A stretch of 64,000 nucleotides of DNA from an uncultured Pseudomonadota bacterium (lineage in GTDB: Bacteria > Myxococcota_A > UBA796 > SXON01), in the NCBI GenBank assembly GCA_903875225.1, contig CAIQVJ010000103.1, positions 62,001 through 126,000 on the forward strand, in the 5' to 3' direction. Shown one piece after another: positions 48,879-56,752 of the stretch (position 1 is the first letter of the stretch; each line of letters begins with the position of its first letter). The notes beneath the pieces were generated by a model. The model was not told the origin of the DNA. It did not search any database and was given only the letters and a program-made list of their open reading frames with translations. The position numbers and the translations under genes were made by a program.

Positions 48879-50003
48879 CTACGCCGGGCAGACGGCGTCG
48901 AGCGCCTCCTCGTAGGCAGACGTCGCATGCTGGTAGGGGTCGAAGCCGTACGGGGCGAAGTCGTCCTCCTCCTGGGTCACGAAGAAGCTGCCGGACCAGC
49001 TCCGGTAGAGCTCCCGGGCCTCCCCGTAGTGCGCGAAGCCCATCGATTCGTAGGGGACCGCCACCACCGGGTCGCCCCAGCGCGTCCACCGCACCTTGTC
49101 GACGGTCGTCGCATAGACCTCCGCCGCGTCGACGGCGAACGTGCGGGGCTCGCCGTACGTGTACACATGCACCGTGGGGCCCAGGGGCGCGACAGTCAAC
49201 TCTGCGCCGAGCAACGACGCCTCGGCGCCGCCGAGGCTGTGCCCGTAGACGTAGACGCCCGCGGGGCACTCCCCTGCCTCCACCGCCGCCCGGAGGTCGT
49301 CGAGGACGCCCGCGTCCCGCAGCGCGCCGTATTGACGGATGAACCCGTCCCCGCAGTCGCCCATCGGCTCGCCGTCCTCGGTGGTGCAGGCCTCCAGGTA
49401 CATGGACTCGAGGTCGGCGACGACGTCCATGGAGCTGTCCGTCCCCTTGAACACCACGTGGCACGCGCCGTCGTCGGTGGTCCCCCGCGCTGCCCGGCCG
49501 CCGAAGCTCCCCCCGGAGTAGGTGGCGGCCAACACGAACGACGGCACGCCGGTGACGATGTCTGCCTCCATCTGCGCGTCGTCGGCGGTGTAGATGGCGG
49601 TCGCCAGCGCAAGCCCGACGTGGGAGGCTGCACAATCCTCGGGCTCGATGACGCCGGCTCCGTCGAGCGCGGCCTCGTAGCCAGAGAGGCACGCGTCGCT
49701 CGGCTGCTCCTTCCTGGTGCAGTACTCGGAGATCTCCGCGTAGCAGGCCTCCGGCGTGTACGACACGCTGCACCAGTAGTCATAGTCGACGTCCTGGTAG
49801 CAGCGGAGCTCGTCGACGGCCAGGGAGAGGTCGTCCAGCGAACAGTCCGCGGTCGCGTCCTCGAGGGGCACGGCGAGGTGCGCGACGTCCCAGGCGGGGA
49901 GTACGGGCTCGAGGCTCGCGAGCAGCTCAGCTCGCCGATCGGTGCAGCCCCCGAGGAGGGCGCCCATCGCGAGGAGGGCGAGCGTGGGGGAGACGTTCAG
50001 CAA
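48879..50003 (-). CDS. Class 3 lipase-like lipoprotein
   Basis: 374 residues with lipobox LLGGC (Cys20). After a Cys-rich N-terminal region (~40-130) comes an alpha/beta-hydrolase of the fungal-lipase (class 3) type: CHVVFKGTDSSMDVVADLE is the oxyanion-region strand, YGHSLGGAEASLL holds the nucleophilic Ser, TYGEPRTFAVDAAEVY and the following RWGDPVVAVP supply the Asp, and MGFAHYGEARELY the catalytic His. It should hydrolyse acylglycerols outside the cytoplasm. It is transcribed divergently from the next membrane protein gene. Confidence 0.9.
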   Translation of the reverse strand: MLNVSPTLALLAMGALLGGCTDRRAELLASLEPVLPAWDVAHLAVPLEDATADCSLDDLSLAVDELRCYQDVDYDYWCSVSYTPEACYAEISEYCTRKEQPSDACLSGYEAALDGAGVIEPEDCAASHVGLALATAIYTADDAQMEADIVTGVPSFVLAATYSGGSFGGRAARGTTDDGACHVVFKGTDSSMDVVADLESMYLEACTTEDGEPMGDCGDGFIRQYGALRDAGVLDDLRAAVEAGECPAGVYVYGHSLGGAEASLLGAELTVAPLGPTVHVYTYGEPRTFAVDAAEVYATTVDKVRWTRWGDPVVAVPYESMGFAHYGEARELYRSWSGSFFVTQEEDDFAPYGFDPYQHATSAYEEALDAVCPA

Positions 50004-50048
50004 GGGAGGCTCCGGGGGGCGATCCTATCGGGTTGGCGGGGGACTGCG

Positions 50049-50717
50049 ATGACGTCCCAGCCAACGCCCGGGGATACACGCCCCGTCGATGCTCGACTAC
50101 GCTGCGCTCCGCCTTCACCGCCGCTCGCATCGCCTCGCCGGCGGGCTGTGAACGGCGTGGCATGGACTCGTGATCCGAGGCTTCGGGCAGCCGCGGTCGT
50201 TGCCGCGCTCCCGACGTTCATCGGTCTGGCAGCAGGAATCGCGGGCCCGCTCCTCGGCGTCCGTTCGGGCGCGTCGGGGCTGCTCATCAGTCTGGAGATG
50301 CTTTCGCCTCTGGCGAGCCCCATGTTCGCGCTCGGCGCGGCAGTCGGCTGGGCACGAGGCGTGCCGTCGACCATCCCGACGGACCGGCTGGCGGACCTGG
50401 CACGGTCGGCGGCGTTGCTCGCGGGCGCTCTTCCGTTCGCGGGAATCCTGGGCTCCTGGTTCTTCGGCTGGCTCGCCATGCGGCTCGTCGCCGAGCCCAA
50501 TCCGGCGCAGCAGATGGCGCTGGCGGAGGCCTGGACGGCGTGGGGCCTGTGCCTGTTGTACGGCCCGTCGATCTCGACCGCGTTCTCGGCGCTGGGCGCC
50601 GCGCTCGCGATGCGGGCCGGAGCGCGGACGCTGGCCGTGGCTTGCGCCGTGTTGTTCGTCCTGGGCAGCGCAGCGTCGCTCGGCGTGGTGTGGCTCGCAT
50701 GCACGGTGACCATCTGA
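50049..50717 (+). CDS. Membrane protein of unknown function
   Basis: 222 residues from the ATG at 50049, six bases after GGGGG. The first 35 residues are Pro/Arg-rich and not protein-like, so the GTG at 50148 (189 residues, MNGVAWTRDPRL) may be the true start. The remainder has four predicted transmembrane helices (AAAVVAALPTFIGLAAGIAG, SLEMLSPLASPMFALGAAVG, a third around residue 135 and a last at ALAMRAGARTLAVACAVLFV). No family is recognised. It is divergent from the lipase gene. Confidence 0.55.
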   Translation: MTSQPTPGDTRPVDARLRCAPPSPPLASPRRRAVNGVAWTRDPRLRAAAVVAALPTFIGLAAGIAGPLLGVRSGASGLLISLEMLSPLASPMFALGAAVGWARGVPSTIPTDRLADLARSAALLAGALPFAGILGSWFFGWLAMRLVAEPNPAQQMALAEAWTAWGLCLLYGPSISTAFSALGAALAMRAGARTLAVACAVLFVLGSAASLGVVWLACTVTI

Positions 50718-50929
50718 ACGCGGCCGCGCTGATGGCGGCTGGCTGTGTCCAGAGGGCCGAGAGCGCCGGGGACAGCGGCTCCCACGACACGAGTCCGGCC
50801 GACCCCTGCACGCTGGGTGTCGCCCGGATCACGACCAGCCAGATCTTCGGGATCATCCAGGATGCAGTCGCCGGGCGCGAGACCTCTTCGTCGGATCATC
50901 CCGGGAACGGCGAGCCAAAGGCTTCGTAG
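50699..50929 (+). pseudogene. Possible N-terminal remnant of a lipoprotein gene
   Basis: A 76-codon frame starting at the ATG at 50699, overlapping the end of the membrane protein gene by 19 bp. It has a lipobox-like LMAAGC and then an acidic Ser/Asp/Gly linker (AESAGDSGSHDTSPAD), the same style as the intact lipoproteins elsewhere in the window, but then stops after about 45 further residues. A signal peptide with no basic residues is odd. It may be the 5' end of a truncated lipoprotein gene, or a chance frame. It also overlaps the end of the convergent gene at 50896. Confidence 0.25.
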
Positions 50930-51372
50930 GAGCTCAAGAACTCGGCAAGGCGGTCGTACACTTCTTGTGTCGTGCCGAAGCTCCCGTCGCGGGCCAGGTA
51001 GATCGCGTCGTCCAGACCCATCAGCTCGCTCTCGACGTCCGGCGGCATGTCGGACGCGAGCGCGGTCAGGCGCGTGAGCAGGTCTGCGGGTGTCACCTCG
51101 CCCGCCGCGAGCATCCGTCGAGCGTGACCGAGCAGCAGGCTCGCACCCAGATCCCCGGTGCGGGTGCCAGGAACGTCGCGGAGCAGGGTCAGGACGGCGT
51201 CGACGCGGGCACGCCGCGAGCACGACAGGTCGAGGAACACCGAATCGGGCCGTTCGTCTGCAGCGACGATCAGGTCGGACCAGACGACGACCTCGGCGGT
51301 CGTGCACAGGCCGCACGTGAGAGCAAGACGGTAGAACTCCGCGAGATCCTTTCGGGTGGGTCGGGGGTTCAC
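50896..51372 (-). CDS. Helical protein coupled to the beta-helix lipoprotein
   Basis: 158 residues, predicted almost all alpha-helical, with no signal peptide. It begins MNPRPTRKDLAEFYRLALTC; the N-terminal Cys pair is CGLC and the C-terminus EAFGSPFPG. Its ATG overlaps the stop of the upstream beta-helix gene by four bases (ATGA), so the two are translated together. No family is recognised. Because the partner is exported and this protein is not, it could be a cytoplasmic chaperone or an immunity-type protein; that is a guess. Confidence 0.7.
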   Translation of the reverse strand: MNPRPTRKDLAEFYRLALTCGLCTTAEVVVWSDLIVAADERPDSVFLDLSCSRRARVDAVLTLLRDVPGTRTGDLGASLLLGHARRMLAAGEVTPADLLTRLTALASDMPPDVESELMGLDDAIYLARDGSFGTTQEVYDRLAEFLSSYEAFGSPFPG

Positions 51373-54300
51373 TCCTCCACCTCGATCGCGGGCAGGTACA
51401 GCGTCGTGAACTCGAGGTCGTAGGCGGTGAGCACGTTGCTCGCCGGGCAGACGATCGCGACGGGGATCCCGAGGAGGTCGTCCGCGGTGAGCGGCACGGC
51501 GTCATCCATCGAGACGGTCCCATCCTCGCCCACGACGGGGCCGTGGACGTGGTCGGGGCCATCGCAGAGCTGTTGCCGGAGATCCGTGCCGTTGCCAGAC
51601 CAGGTGTTGTCCACCAGCATGGCGGACGAGTCGTCGAGAAGCACGCCGATCCCGGATGCTGCGCTGAACGTGTTGTCGGTGAGCAGCAGACCGGTGGCGC
51701 CGTCCCAGGCGGTCGCGCCGTTCTCGGCGAAGAGGGCGTTGCCATGGAGCGTGTGGCTTTCGCTGACGACGCCGCCGCTCCCGGAGACCGTGTTGCCCTC
51801 GATGTCGTAGGTTCCGGAGCCGTCGAGCCAGATGGCGGCGTAGTCGTGGGGACCGATGGTGGAGTCCGTGACGGTGAGCGTCCCGGAGCCGAAACGGTCG
51901 CTGGCGTAGACCCCGATGCCCCCTCCCCACTCGGCGTCGGGGTGGGTGTCCGTGATGGCGGAGGCGGTGAGTGTCGCCGATCCATCCAGGACGACCGCTC
52001 CTGCGAAGGTGTTCCCGGTCAACGGCACCCCGTCGAGCTCCGCCCATCCGCCAGACACCACGTAGAGGCCCGGCCCCTCCGTGCCCGAGATCTCGGAGTC
52101 CGTCCCCATGACCATGGCCCCGTCCTGTGCCATGGCGCCCAAGGCGAGCCCGCTGATTCGTCCCCGTCGGGTGTCGAGGATCCGGGTGTCCACGAACCGA
52201 ACGACGGTCCCGGCGCTCGCCGCGTATACGCCGACGTCGGTGTTCCCTCCGACGGCACAGCCGGTGGCGGTCAGGGCAGCGCCCTCCTGGACCACGACGC
52301 CACGGCCCCCGTCGCCGTCCGGGCTGGGGGACGTGTCGAGGATCCCGGTGTCCACCAGCTCCACGACGGTCCCTGCGCCCGACGCGAACACGCCGAGCTC
52401 GGTGTTCCCCTGGACGGTGCAGCCGGTAGCGGTCAGGGTAGCGCCATCGTCGACCTCCACTCCATGGCCACCCTTGCCGTCCTGGTTGGGGGCCGTGTCG
52501 AGGATCCGGGTGTCCACGAGCTCGACGACGGTGCCGGCGCTCACGACGAGCACGCCGATCTCGGCGTTCCCCTGGACCGTGCAACCGGAAGCGGCCAGGG
52601 CAGCGCCGTCGCTCACCTCCACTCCACGCCCACCGCTGCCATCCGGGCTGGATGCCGTGTGCAGGACCGACGTGTTCACCAGCTCGACGACGGTGCCGCC
52701 GTCCGACGCGAGTACGCCGAGCGCAGTGTTCCCCTCGACGGTGCACGCGGTAGCGGTCAGGGCAGCGCCGTCGTTGGCCTCCACTCCATGGCCGCCCGTG
52801 CCGCCCGGGGTGGCAGCCGTGTCGAGGATCCCCGTGTCCACGAGCTCGACGACGGTCCCGGCGCCCGAGGCGAACACACCGATGTCGGTGTTCCCCTTGA
52901 CGGTGCACCCGCGCGCGGTCAGGGCAGCGCCGTCCTGCACCCCGAGCCCGCGGCCGCCGGCTCCATCCGGGCTGGCGGAGGTGTCCAGGATCTCGGTCTC
53001 CACGAGCTCGACGACGGTCCCGGGGTCCGACGCGAGCACGCCCAGTTCGGTGTTCCCCTGCACGGTGCAGCGGGTAGCGGTCAGGGCAGCGCCATCTTCG
53101 ACCTCGACTCCCTGGCCGCCCCTGCCGTCCGAGCCGGGGGACGTGTCGAGGATCCGGGTATCGGCGAGCTCGACGACGGTGTCGGCGCCCGATGCGAACA
53201 CGCCGATCTCGCTGTTCCCCTGGACCGTGCAGCCGGTGGCGGTCAGGGCAGCGCCGGCCTGGACCCCGACTCCGCGCCCGCTGTTGCCGTCCGGCCTGGG
53301 GAACGTGTCGAGGACCTCGGTGTCCACGAGATCGACCACGGTCCCGGCGTCCCACGCGAGCACGCCGACATCGGTGTTCCCCTGGACGGTGCAGCCAGTG
53401 GCGGTCAGGGCAGCGCCGGCCTGGACCCCGATACCACGGCCCCCGTTGCCGTCCGGGCTGGGGGACGTGTCGAGGATCGCGGTGTCCACGAGGTCGACGG
53501 CGGTCCCCGCGTCCGACGCGAGCACGCCCAGTTCGGTGTTGCCCTGGACGGTGCAGCCGGTGGCGGTCAGCGCGGCGCCACCGTTGACCTCGACGCCATG
53601 GCCGCCGCTGCCATCCGGGCTGGGGGATGTGTCGAGGATCCGCGTGTCCACGAGCTCGACGAGGGTCCCGGCGCCAGAGGCGAACACACCGACCTCGGTG
53701 TTCCCCTGGACGATGCACCTGGTGGCGGTCAGCGCGGCGCCGGGCTCGACGTCGATCCCGCGCCCCCAGTCTCCACCCAGGCTCGGCTGCGAGTCGTAGG
53801 CCCCGACGTCGTCGAGGGTCACCTCTGCCTCCGCCGCGATGATCCCGGCCACGGCGTTCTGCCTCACATCGCTCGCCGACACGCTCACCATCGCCGCCTG
53901 CACCCACATTCCCGAGTACGTCCCCCCCGTCACCGTCACCCCTTCGATCCCGATCTCCGGCGTCTTGCGCTCGCCGATGATCTCTATGGCGGGCTGGTCA
54001 TCCCCCTCGCTCCCGTCCATGGTCACCAGCTCCCGACACCGCCCAGCGAGCGTCACCCCATCGTGTCCGCTGCCCATCGCGACGACCTCGACATACGTCC
54101 CTGCGGCCAGGGCCACCAGCCCCCCGCCCCGCTCTCCTGCGAGGTCCACGCCTGCCTGGATCGACGTCAACGGCGCGGACCCGGACCCGTCCCCGCTCTC
54201 CACGGCTTCGACGTTGACGTACACGGTGTTCCCGTCCACCGGCAGGTTGCCCCACGTCCCGGCCCCGCAGGCTTCGGGCACGCATGTCTCGCCATCGAGG

Positions 54301-54383
54301 ACCTCGCCTCCTGCGCAGGTCGTGACAGGGTCAGGGGTCGGCTCGTTGGATGCGCACGCGGAGAGCAGGAGCGCGAGCAGCAT
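51369..54383 (-). CDS. Parallel beta-helix lipoprotein with ten 54-residue repeats
   Basis: 1004 residues from the ATG at 54383; an upstream GTG adds five residues. Lipobox LLSAC. After a 35-residue Cys-bearing linker comes a right-handed parallel beta-helix (DUF1565/Beta_helix style: TSIQAGVDLAGERGGGLVAL, then DGVTLAG). Residues about 213-750 are ten tandem repeats of ~54 residues with the pattern GAALTATGCTVQGNTELGVL followed by VVELVDTxILDT; the first unit starts at 53762. The last third has non-repeated helix coils and a Cys-containing end. Each repeat holds a single Cys at the same place. Such proteins are surface adhesins, carbohydrate-binding or polysaccharide-acting; no catalytic motif is seen. 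Confidence 0.88.
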   Translation of the reverse strand: MLLALLLSACASNEPTPDPVTTCAGGEVLDGETCVPEACGAGTWGNLPVDGNTVYVNVEAVESGDGSGSAPLTSIQAGVDLAGERGGGLVALAAGTYVEVVAMGSGHDGVTLAGRCRELVTMDGSEGDDQPAIEIIGERKTPEIGIEGVTVTGGTYSGMWVQAAMVSVSASDVRQNAVAGIIAAEAEVTLDDVGAYDSQPSLGGDWGRGIDVEPGAALTATRCIVQGNTEVGVFASGAGTLVELVDTRILDTSPSPDGSGGHGVEVNGGAALTATGCTVQGNTELGVLASDAGTAVDLVDTAILDTSPSPDGNGGRGIGVQAGAALTATGCTVQGNTDVGVLAWDAGTVVDLVDTEVLDTFPRPDGNSGRGVGVQAGAALTATGCTVQGNSEIGVFASGADTVVELADTRILDTSPGSDGRGGQGVEVEDGAALTATRCTVQGNTELGVLASDPGTVVELVETEILDTSASPDGAGGRGLGVQDGAALTARGCTVKGNTDIGVFASGAGTVVELVDTGILDTAATPGGTGGHGVEANDGAALTATACTVEGNTALGVLASDGGTVVELVNTSVLHTASSPDGSGGRGVEVSDGAALAASGCTVQGNAEIGVLVVSAGTVVELVDTRILDTAPNQDGKGGHGVEVDDGATLTATGCTVQGNTELGVFASGAGTVVELVDTGILDTSPSPDGDGGRGVVVQEGAALTATGCAVGGNTDVGVYAASAGTVVRFVDTRILDTRRGRISGLALGAMAQDGAMVMGTDSEISGTEGPGLYVVSGGWAELDGVPLTGNTFAGAVVLDGSATLTASAITDTHPDAEWGGGIGVYASDRFGSGTLTVTDSTIGPHDYAAIWLDGSGTYDIEGNTVSGSGGVVSESHTLHGNALFAENGATAWDGATGLLLTDNTFSAASGIGVLLDDSSAMLVDNTWSGNGTDLRQQLCDGPDHVHGPVVGEDGTVSMDDAVPLTADDLLGIPVAIVCPASNVLTAYDLEFTTLYLPAIEVEE
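52149..53762 (-). repeat. Ten tandem 162-bp coding repeats
   Basis: Ten consecutive in-frame units of about 162 bp (the last is 156 bp) inside the beta-helix gene. Units differ by several residues each, so the array is diverged rather than recent. The wording GCCCTGACCGCCACCGGCTG-like core recurs in nearly all units on the minus strand. Confidence 0.92.
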
Positions 54384-54481
54384 GTGGCAAAGTACCACGG
54401 ATGTTGTTCCGCCTTCGCCCGGCCCTCGTCGGGATCAGCCGTTGTGCCGAGCGCCAGGGCCTGAGCGGGCCGCGACGCCCG

Positions 54482-55102
54482 CTACCTCAACGCGTCGCGC
54501 TCCGGCCTCGTCAGCACCCTCGCCTCGACGATCCGCGCGCCATCCGCGCCGAAGAAGGGGTTCGGTCGACCCGCTCCCATCCAGGCACCGCGAGCGAGGA
54601 GACCCACCGCGTTCCAGGCGGTCCCGACGCTCGCCGACACGTGCGCGCCGGGTGGGCAGCCGCCCTTCGCGAACCGCCCCTGGACGCCGGCCGCCGGGCC
54701 GTACAGCGCGTCCAGCGCGCTGTCGTCGACACGCAGGGCGCGCCGCACGACTCCCGCGAACGGAAACCACGGGCTGCCTGAGGAGTTCGCGATGGGTGTA
54801 GAACAACACCCGGCGTACCACCTGTGAAGTCCCTTCCCGGTCAACCGGAGCAGGCGGATGGTGTCGACTCCCTCGACCAGCCGGATCTGCGCCGGCCAGG
54901 ACTGCACGACCTCGGTGCCGCCGAAGGCATCCAGCAGGTCGTGGCGGGCCAGGAAGCGTGCGTAGGCCTGACAGTCGTCGCAGTAGCAGACCAGCCGGGA
55001 GCCCCTGTGGGGCAGTGCGGCGTAGGTCCCACGGAAGGTGCCACACGCGCAACCCAGCGGAAGCGTGATCGCGGCAGCCAGAACTGGGTTGGGGGTGGCC
55101 AT
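54482..55102 (-). CDS. GFA-like (DUF6151-type) Cys-rich protein
   Basis: 206 residues. Cysteine pairs in LGCACGTFRG, CYCDDCQAY and YAGCCSTPIAN fit the glutathione-dependent formaldehyde-activating (GFA)/Mss4-like zinc fold; the ARFL and CCSTPI wording is typical of DUF6151. The family is of uncertain function, with a zinc-bound core. There is no signal peptide, so it should be cytoplasmic. It lies upstream of the beta-helix gene on the same strand with a 98-bp gap. Confidence 0.8.
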   Translation of the reverse strand: MATPNPVLAAAITLPLGCACGTFRGTYAALPHRGSRLVCYCDDCQAYARFLARHDLLDAFGGTEVVQSWPAQIRLVEGVDTIRLLRLTGKGLHRWYAGCCSTPIANSSGSPWFPFAGVVRRALRVDDSALDALYGPAAGVQGRFAKGGCPPGAHVSASVGTAWNAVGLLARGAWMGAGRPNPFFGADGARIVEARVLTRPERDALR

Positions 55103-55157
55103 GAGCGGATCTACCGCGGTGTCGTGGAACGTTCACCCGATCCGGCCCGGTGCGTCC

Positions 55158-55202
55158 GCAGCCTACGCGTGGTGCTGGTGGTGGATGTCCTCGCCGTGCG
55201 CG
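55158..55202. repeat. Direct repeat copy 1: fragment of the EamA transporter 3' end
   Basis: 44 of 45 bases match 56708-56752, which is the 3' end of the EamA transporter gene including its stop codon. Read on the minus strand this copy encodes the last 12 residues of the transporter tail (AHGEDIHHQHHA) and its TAG. The match extends more weakly about 17 bases beyond the core. It is an orphan fragment: no transporter gene lies behind it. Confidence 0.85.
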
Positions 55203-55230
55203 GGACCCCTTCGCACTCCCTCCCCTTGTC

Positions 55231-55265
55231 CATGAAAGCGTGATGGTAAGCATCACGATTTCATG
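55231..55265. promoter_or_regulatory. 35-bp inverted repeat upstream of the AAA/DUF4143 gene
   Basis: CATGAAAGCGTGATG, a five-base centre GTAAG, and CATCACGATTTCATG form arms that match at 14 of 15 positions. The ATPase ATG lies 14 bases downstream. The sequence is much more AT-rich than its surroundings. It could be an operator for a dimeric repressor or, if transcribed, a hairpin masking the ribosome binding region. Confidence 0.75.
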
Positions 55266-55279
55266 GTAAAAGCCAATCC

Positions 55280-56443
55280 ATGATCGTCCGCACACGCCAC
55301 GTCGCAGAGGTCCGGGAGCTGCTGGGCGCCTTTCCGGTAGTGGCGGTGCTCGGCGCTCGCCAGGTCGGCAAGACCACACTGTCGAGGGACATCGCCGCGG
55401 CCTGGCCCGGTCCGGTGACCACCTTCGATCTCGAGGATCCCGTCGACCAGGCCCGGCTGATCGACGGGGCGCGCACCCTCCGCGGGTTGAAGGGCCTGGT
55501 GGTCATCGACGAGATCCAGCGGGCGCCCGCGCTGTTCCCCCTGCTTCGCGTGCTCGCCGACCGCGCTGACCAGCCCGCGCGCTTCCTGATCCTCGGGAGC
55601 GCGGCGCCAGACGTGCGGCAGCAGGGCTCGGAGTCGCTCGCCGGTCGCCTGGCTGCCTACCGCCTGGACGGACTTGGTCTGGACGAGGTGGGCGCAGGAG
55701 CCTGGCGCCCCCTCTGGAATCGAGGGGGGTCTCCGCGGTCGTTCCTCGCGGCTACCGACGCCGCGAGCGCGCGTTGGCGCCGTGAGTTCGTCGCGACCTT
55801 CCTGGAGCGCGATGCGCCGCAGCTCGGCATCACTGTTCCAGCGCCGACCCTGCGCCGCTTCTGGACCATGCTCGCGCACTGGCACGGACAGGTCTGGAAC
55901 GCTGCCGCGTTCGGCGAGGCGTTCGGCGTTTCTGGACATGCCGTTCGCCGCTACATCGAGGCCCTGGTCTCCACCTTCGTCGTGCGTCAACTGCAGCCCT
56001 GGCACGAGAACGTGGGAAAACGACAGGTCAAGTCCCCGAAAATCTACATCTCCGACAGCGGGCTGCTTCACACGCTCCTCGGCCTGGGCAACCCAGAGGC
56101 GGTGTTCAGCCACCCGGTGGTTGGGGCATCCTGGGAAGGCTTCGCGCTCCAGTCCGTCGTAGCCCACCTGAGGGCCCGTCCCGAGGAGTGCTTCTTCTGG
56201 CGAACGCACGGTGGTGCCGAGATGGATCTCCTGGTGGTCCGCGGCACCCAGCGCAGGGGCTTCGAGTTCAAGCTCTCGGAGGCGCCCGCTCCGACGGCGT
56301 CCATGCGGATCGCGCTCGACGATCTGCGCCTTGAGCGCATCGACGTCGTGCATGCCGGCGCACGCTCGTGGGAGATGGGAGACAGGCTGCGCGCCGTGTC
56401 GATCGAGCGGCTGCTGGACGACCTGGAGCCGCTCGGGGAATAG
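55280..56443 (+). CDS. AAA-type ATPase with C-terminal DUF4143
   Basis: 387 residues. N-terminal AAA_14 ATPase with Walker A VLGARQVGKTTLSRDIA and Walker B VVIDEIQRAP, then LILGSAAPD. Residues ~190-380 are the DUF4143 nuclease-like domain: KSPKIYISDSGLLHTLLGL, then EGFALQSVVAH, WRTHGGAEMDLLVV and FEFKLSEAP, the last two recalling a restriction-endonuclease-like D-ExK core. These proteins are very widespread, often mobile, and of unclear function, with suspected roles in defence or regulation. This copy is flanked by a direct repeat and preceded by an inverted repeat, consistent with recent arrival. Confidence 0.88.
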   Translation: MIVRTRHVAEVRELLGAFPVVAVLGARQVGKTTLSRDIAAAWPGPVTTFDLEDPVDQARLIDGARTLRGLKGLVVIDEIQRAPALFPLLRVLADRADQPARFLILGSAAPDVRQQGSESLAGRLAAYRLDGLGLDEVGAGAWRPLWNRGGSPRSFLAATDAASARWRREFVATFLERDAPQLGITVPAPTLRRFWTMLAHWHGQVWNAAAFGEAFGVSGHAVRRYIEALVSTFVVRQLQPWHENVGKRQVKSPKIYISDSGLLHTLLGLGNPEAVFSHPVVGASWEGFALQSVVAHLRARPEECFFWRTHGGAEMDLLVVRGTQRRGFEFKLSEAPAPTASMRIALDDLRLERIDVVHAGARSWEMGDRLRAVSIERLLDDLEPLGE

Positions 56444-56712
56444 CCAGCGGTCCCGCGGGCGGCTCCTCTTCACGGCGCCCGAGCGCGCGCATCCGCTGGC
56501 GGGTAGGCGGAAGGGCGGCGCTGCGCCTGGGGCGGCGGGCACGGCCGGATCGCGGGCCTGCAACAAAGCACGAGTCCCCGGCGCCGGTCGTCATCCGTCC
56601 TTGCAAGTACAACTCGGCGTCAGGCACGCGGGTATTCCAGGCGGGACCGAACTGGTAGAAGCTCCTCGGCCGGGACAGGTTGGGCTCGGTCCCGGCCCGG
56701 CGCGGCTGCAGC
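56444..56712. other. Gap between the ATPase and the EamA gene, possible coding remnant
   Basis: 269 bp without an assigned gene. On the minus strand a short frame around 56560-56676 reads RSFYQFGPAWNTRVPDAELY, followed by LQGRMTTGAGDS, which looks more protein-like than usual frameshadow, but it has no clear start and soon becomes Arg/Pro-rich. It may be a fragment of a lost gene. The stretch 56691-56712 belongs to the extended direct repeat. Confidence 0.3.
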
Positions 56713-56752
56713 CTACGCGTGGTGCTGGTGGTGGATGTCCTCACCGTGCGCG
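56708..56752. repeat. Direct repeat copy 2: 3' end of the EamA transporter gene
   Basis: This copy includes the true stop of the transporter (TAG, complement at 56713-56715) and its last codons. It matches 55158-55202 in 44 of 45 bases; the two copies are 1550 bp apart and bracket the AAA/DUF4143 gene. Confidence 0.85.

Noticed and set aside
52149..53762. Regularly spaced repeats that might suggest a CRISPR array
   Set aside because: Units are 162 bp, contiguous, diverged and in frame with a coding sequence. There are no short palindromic repeats with unique spacers and no cas genes.
51543..54464. 973-codon plus-strand frame opposite the beta-helix gene
   Set aside because: It mirrors the repeats of the beta-helix gene and has no signal peptide or motif; the minus-strand gene has a lipobox, clear repeats and a coupled neighbour.
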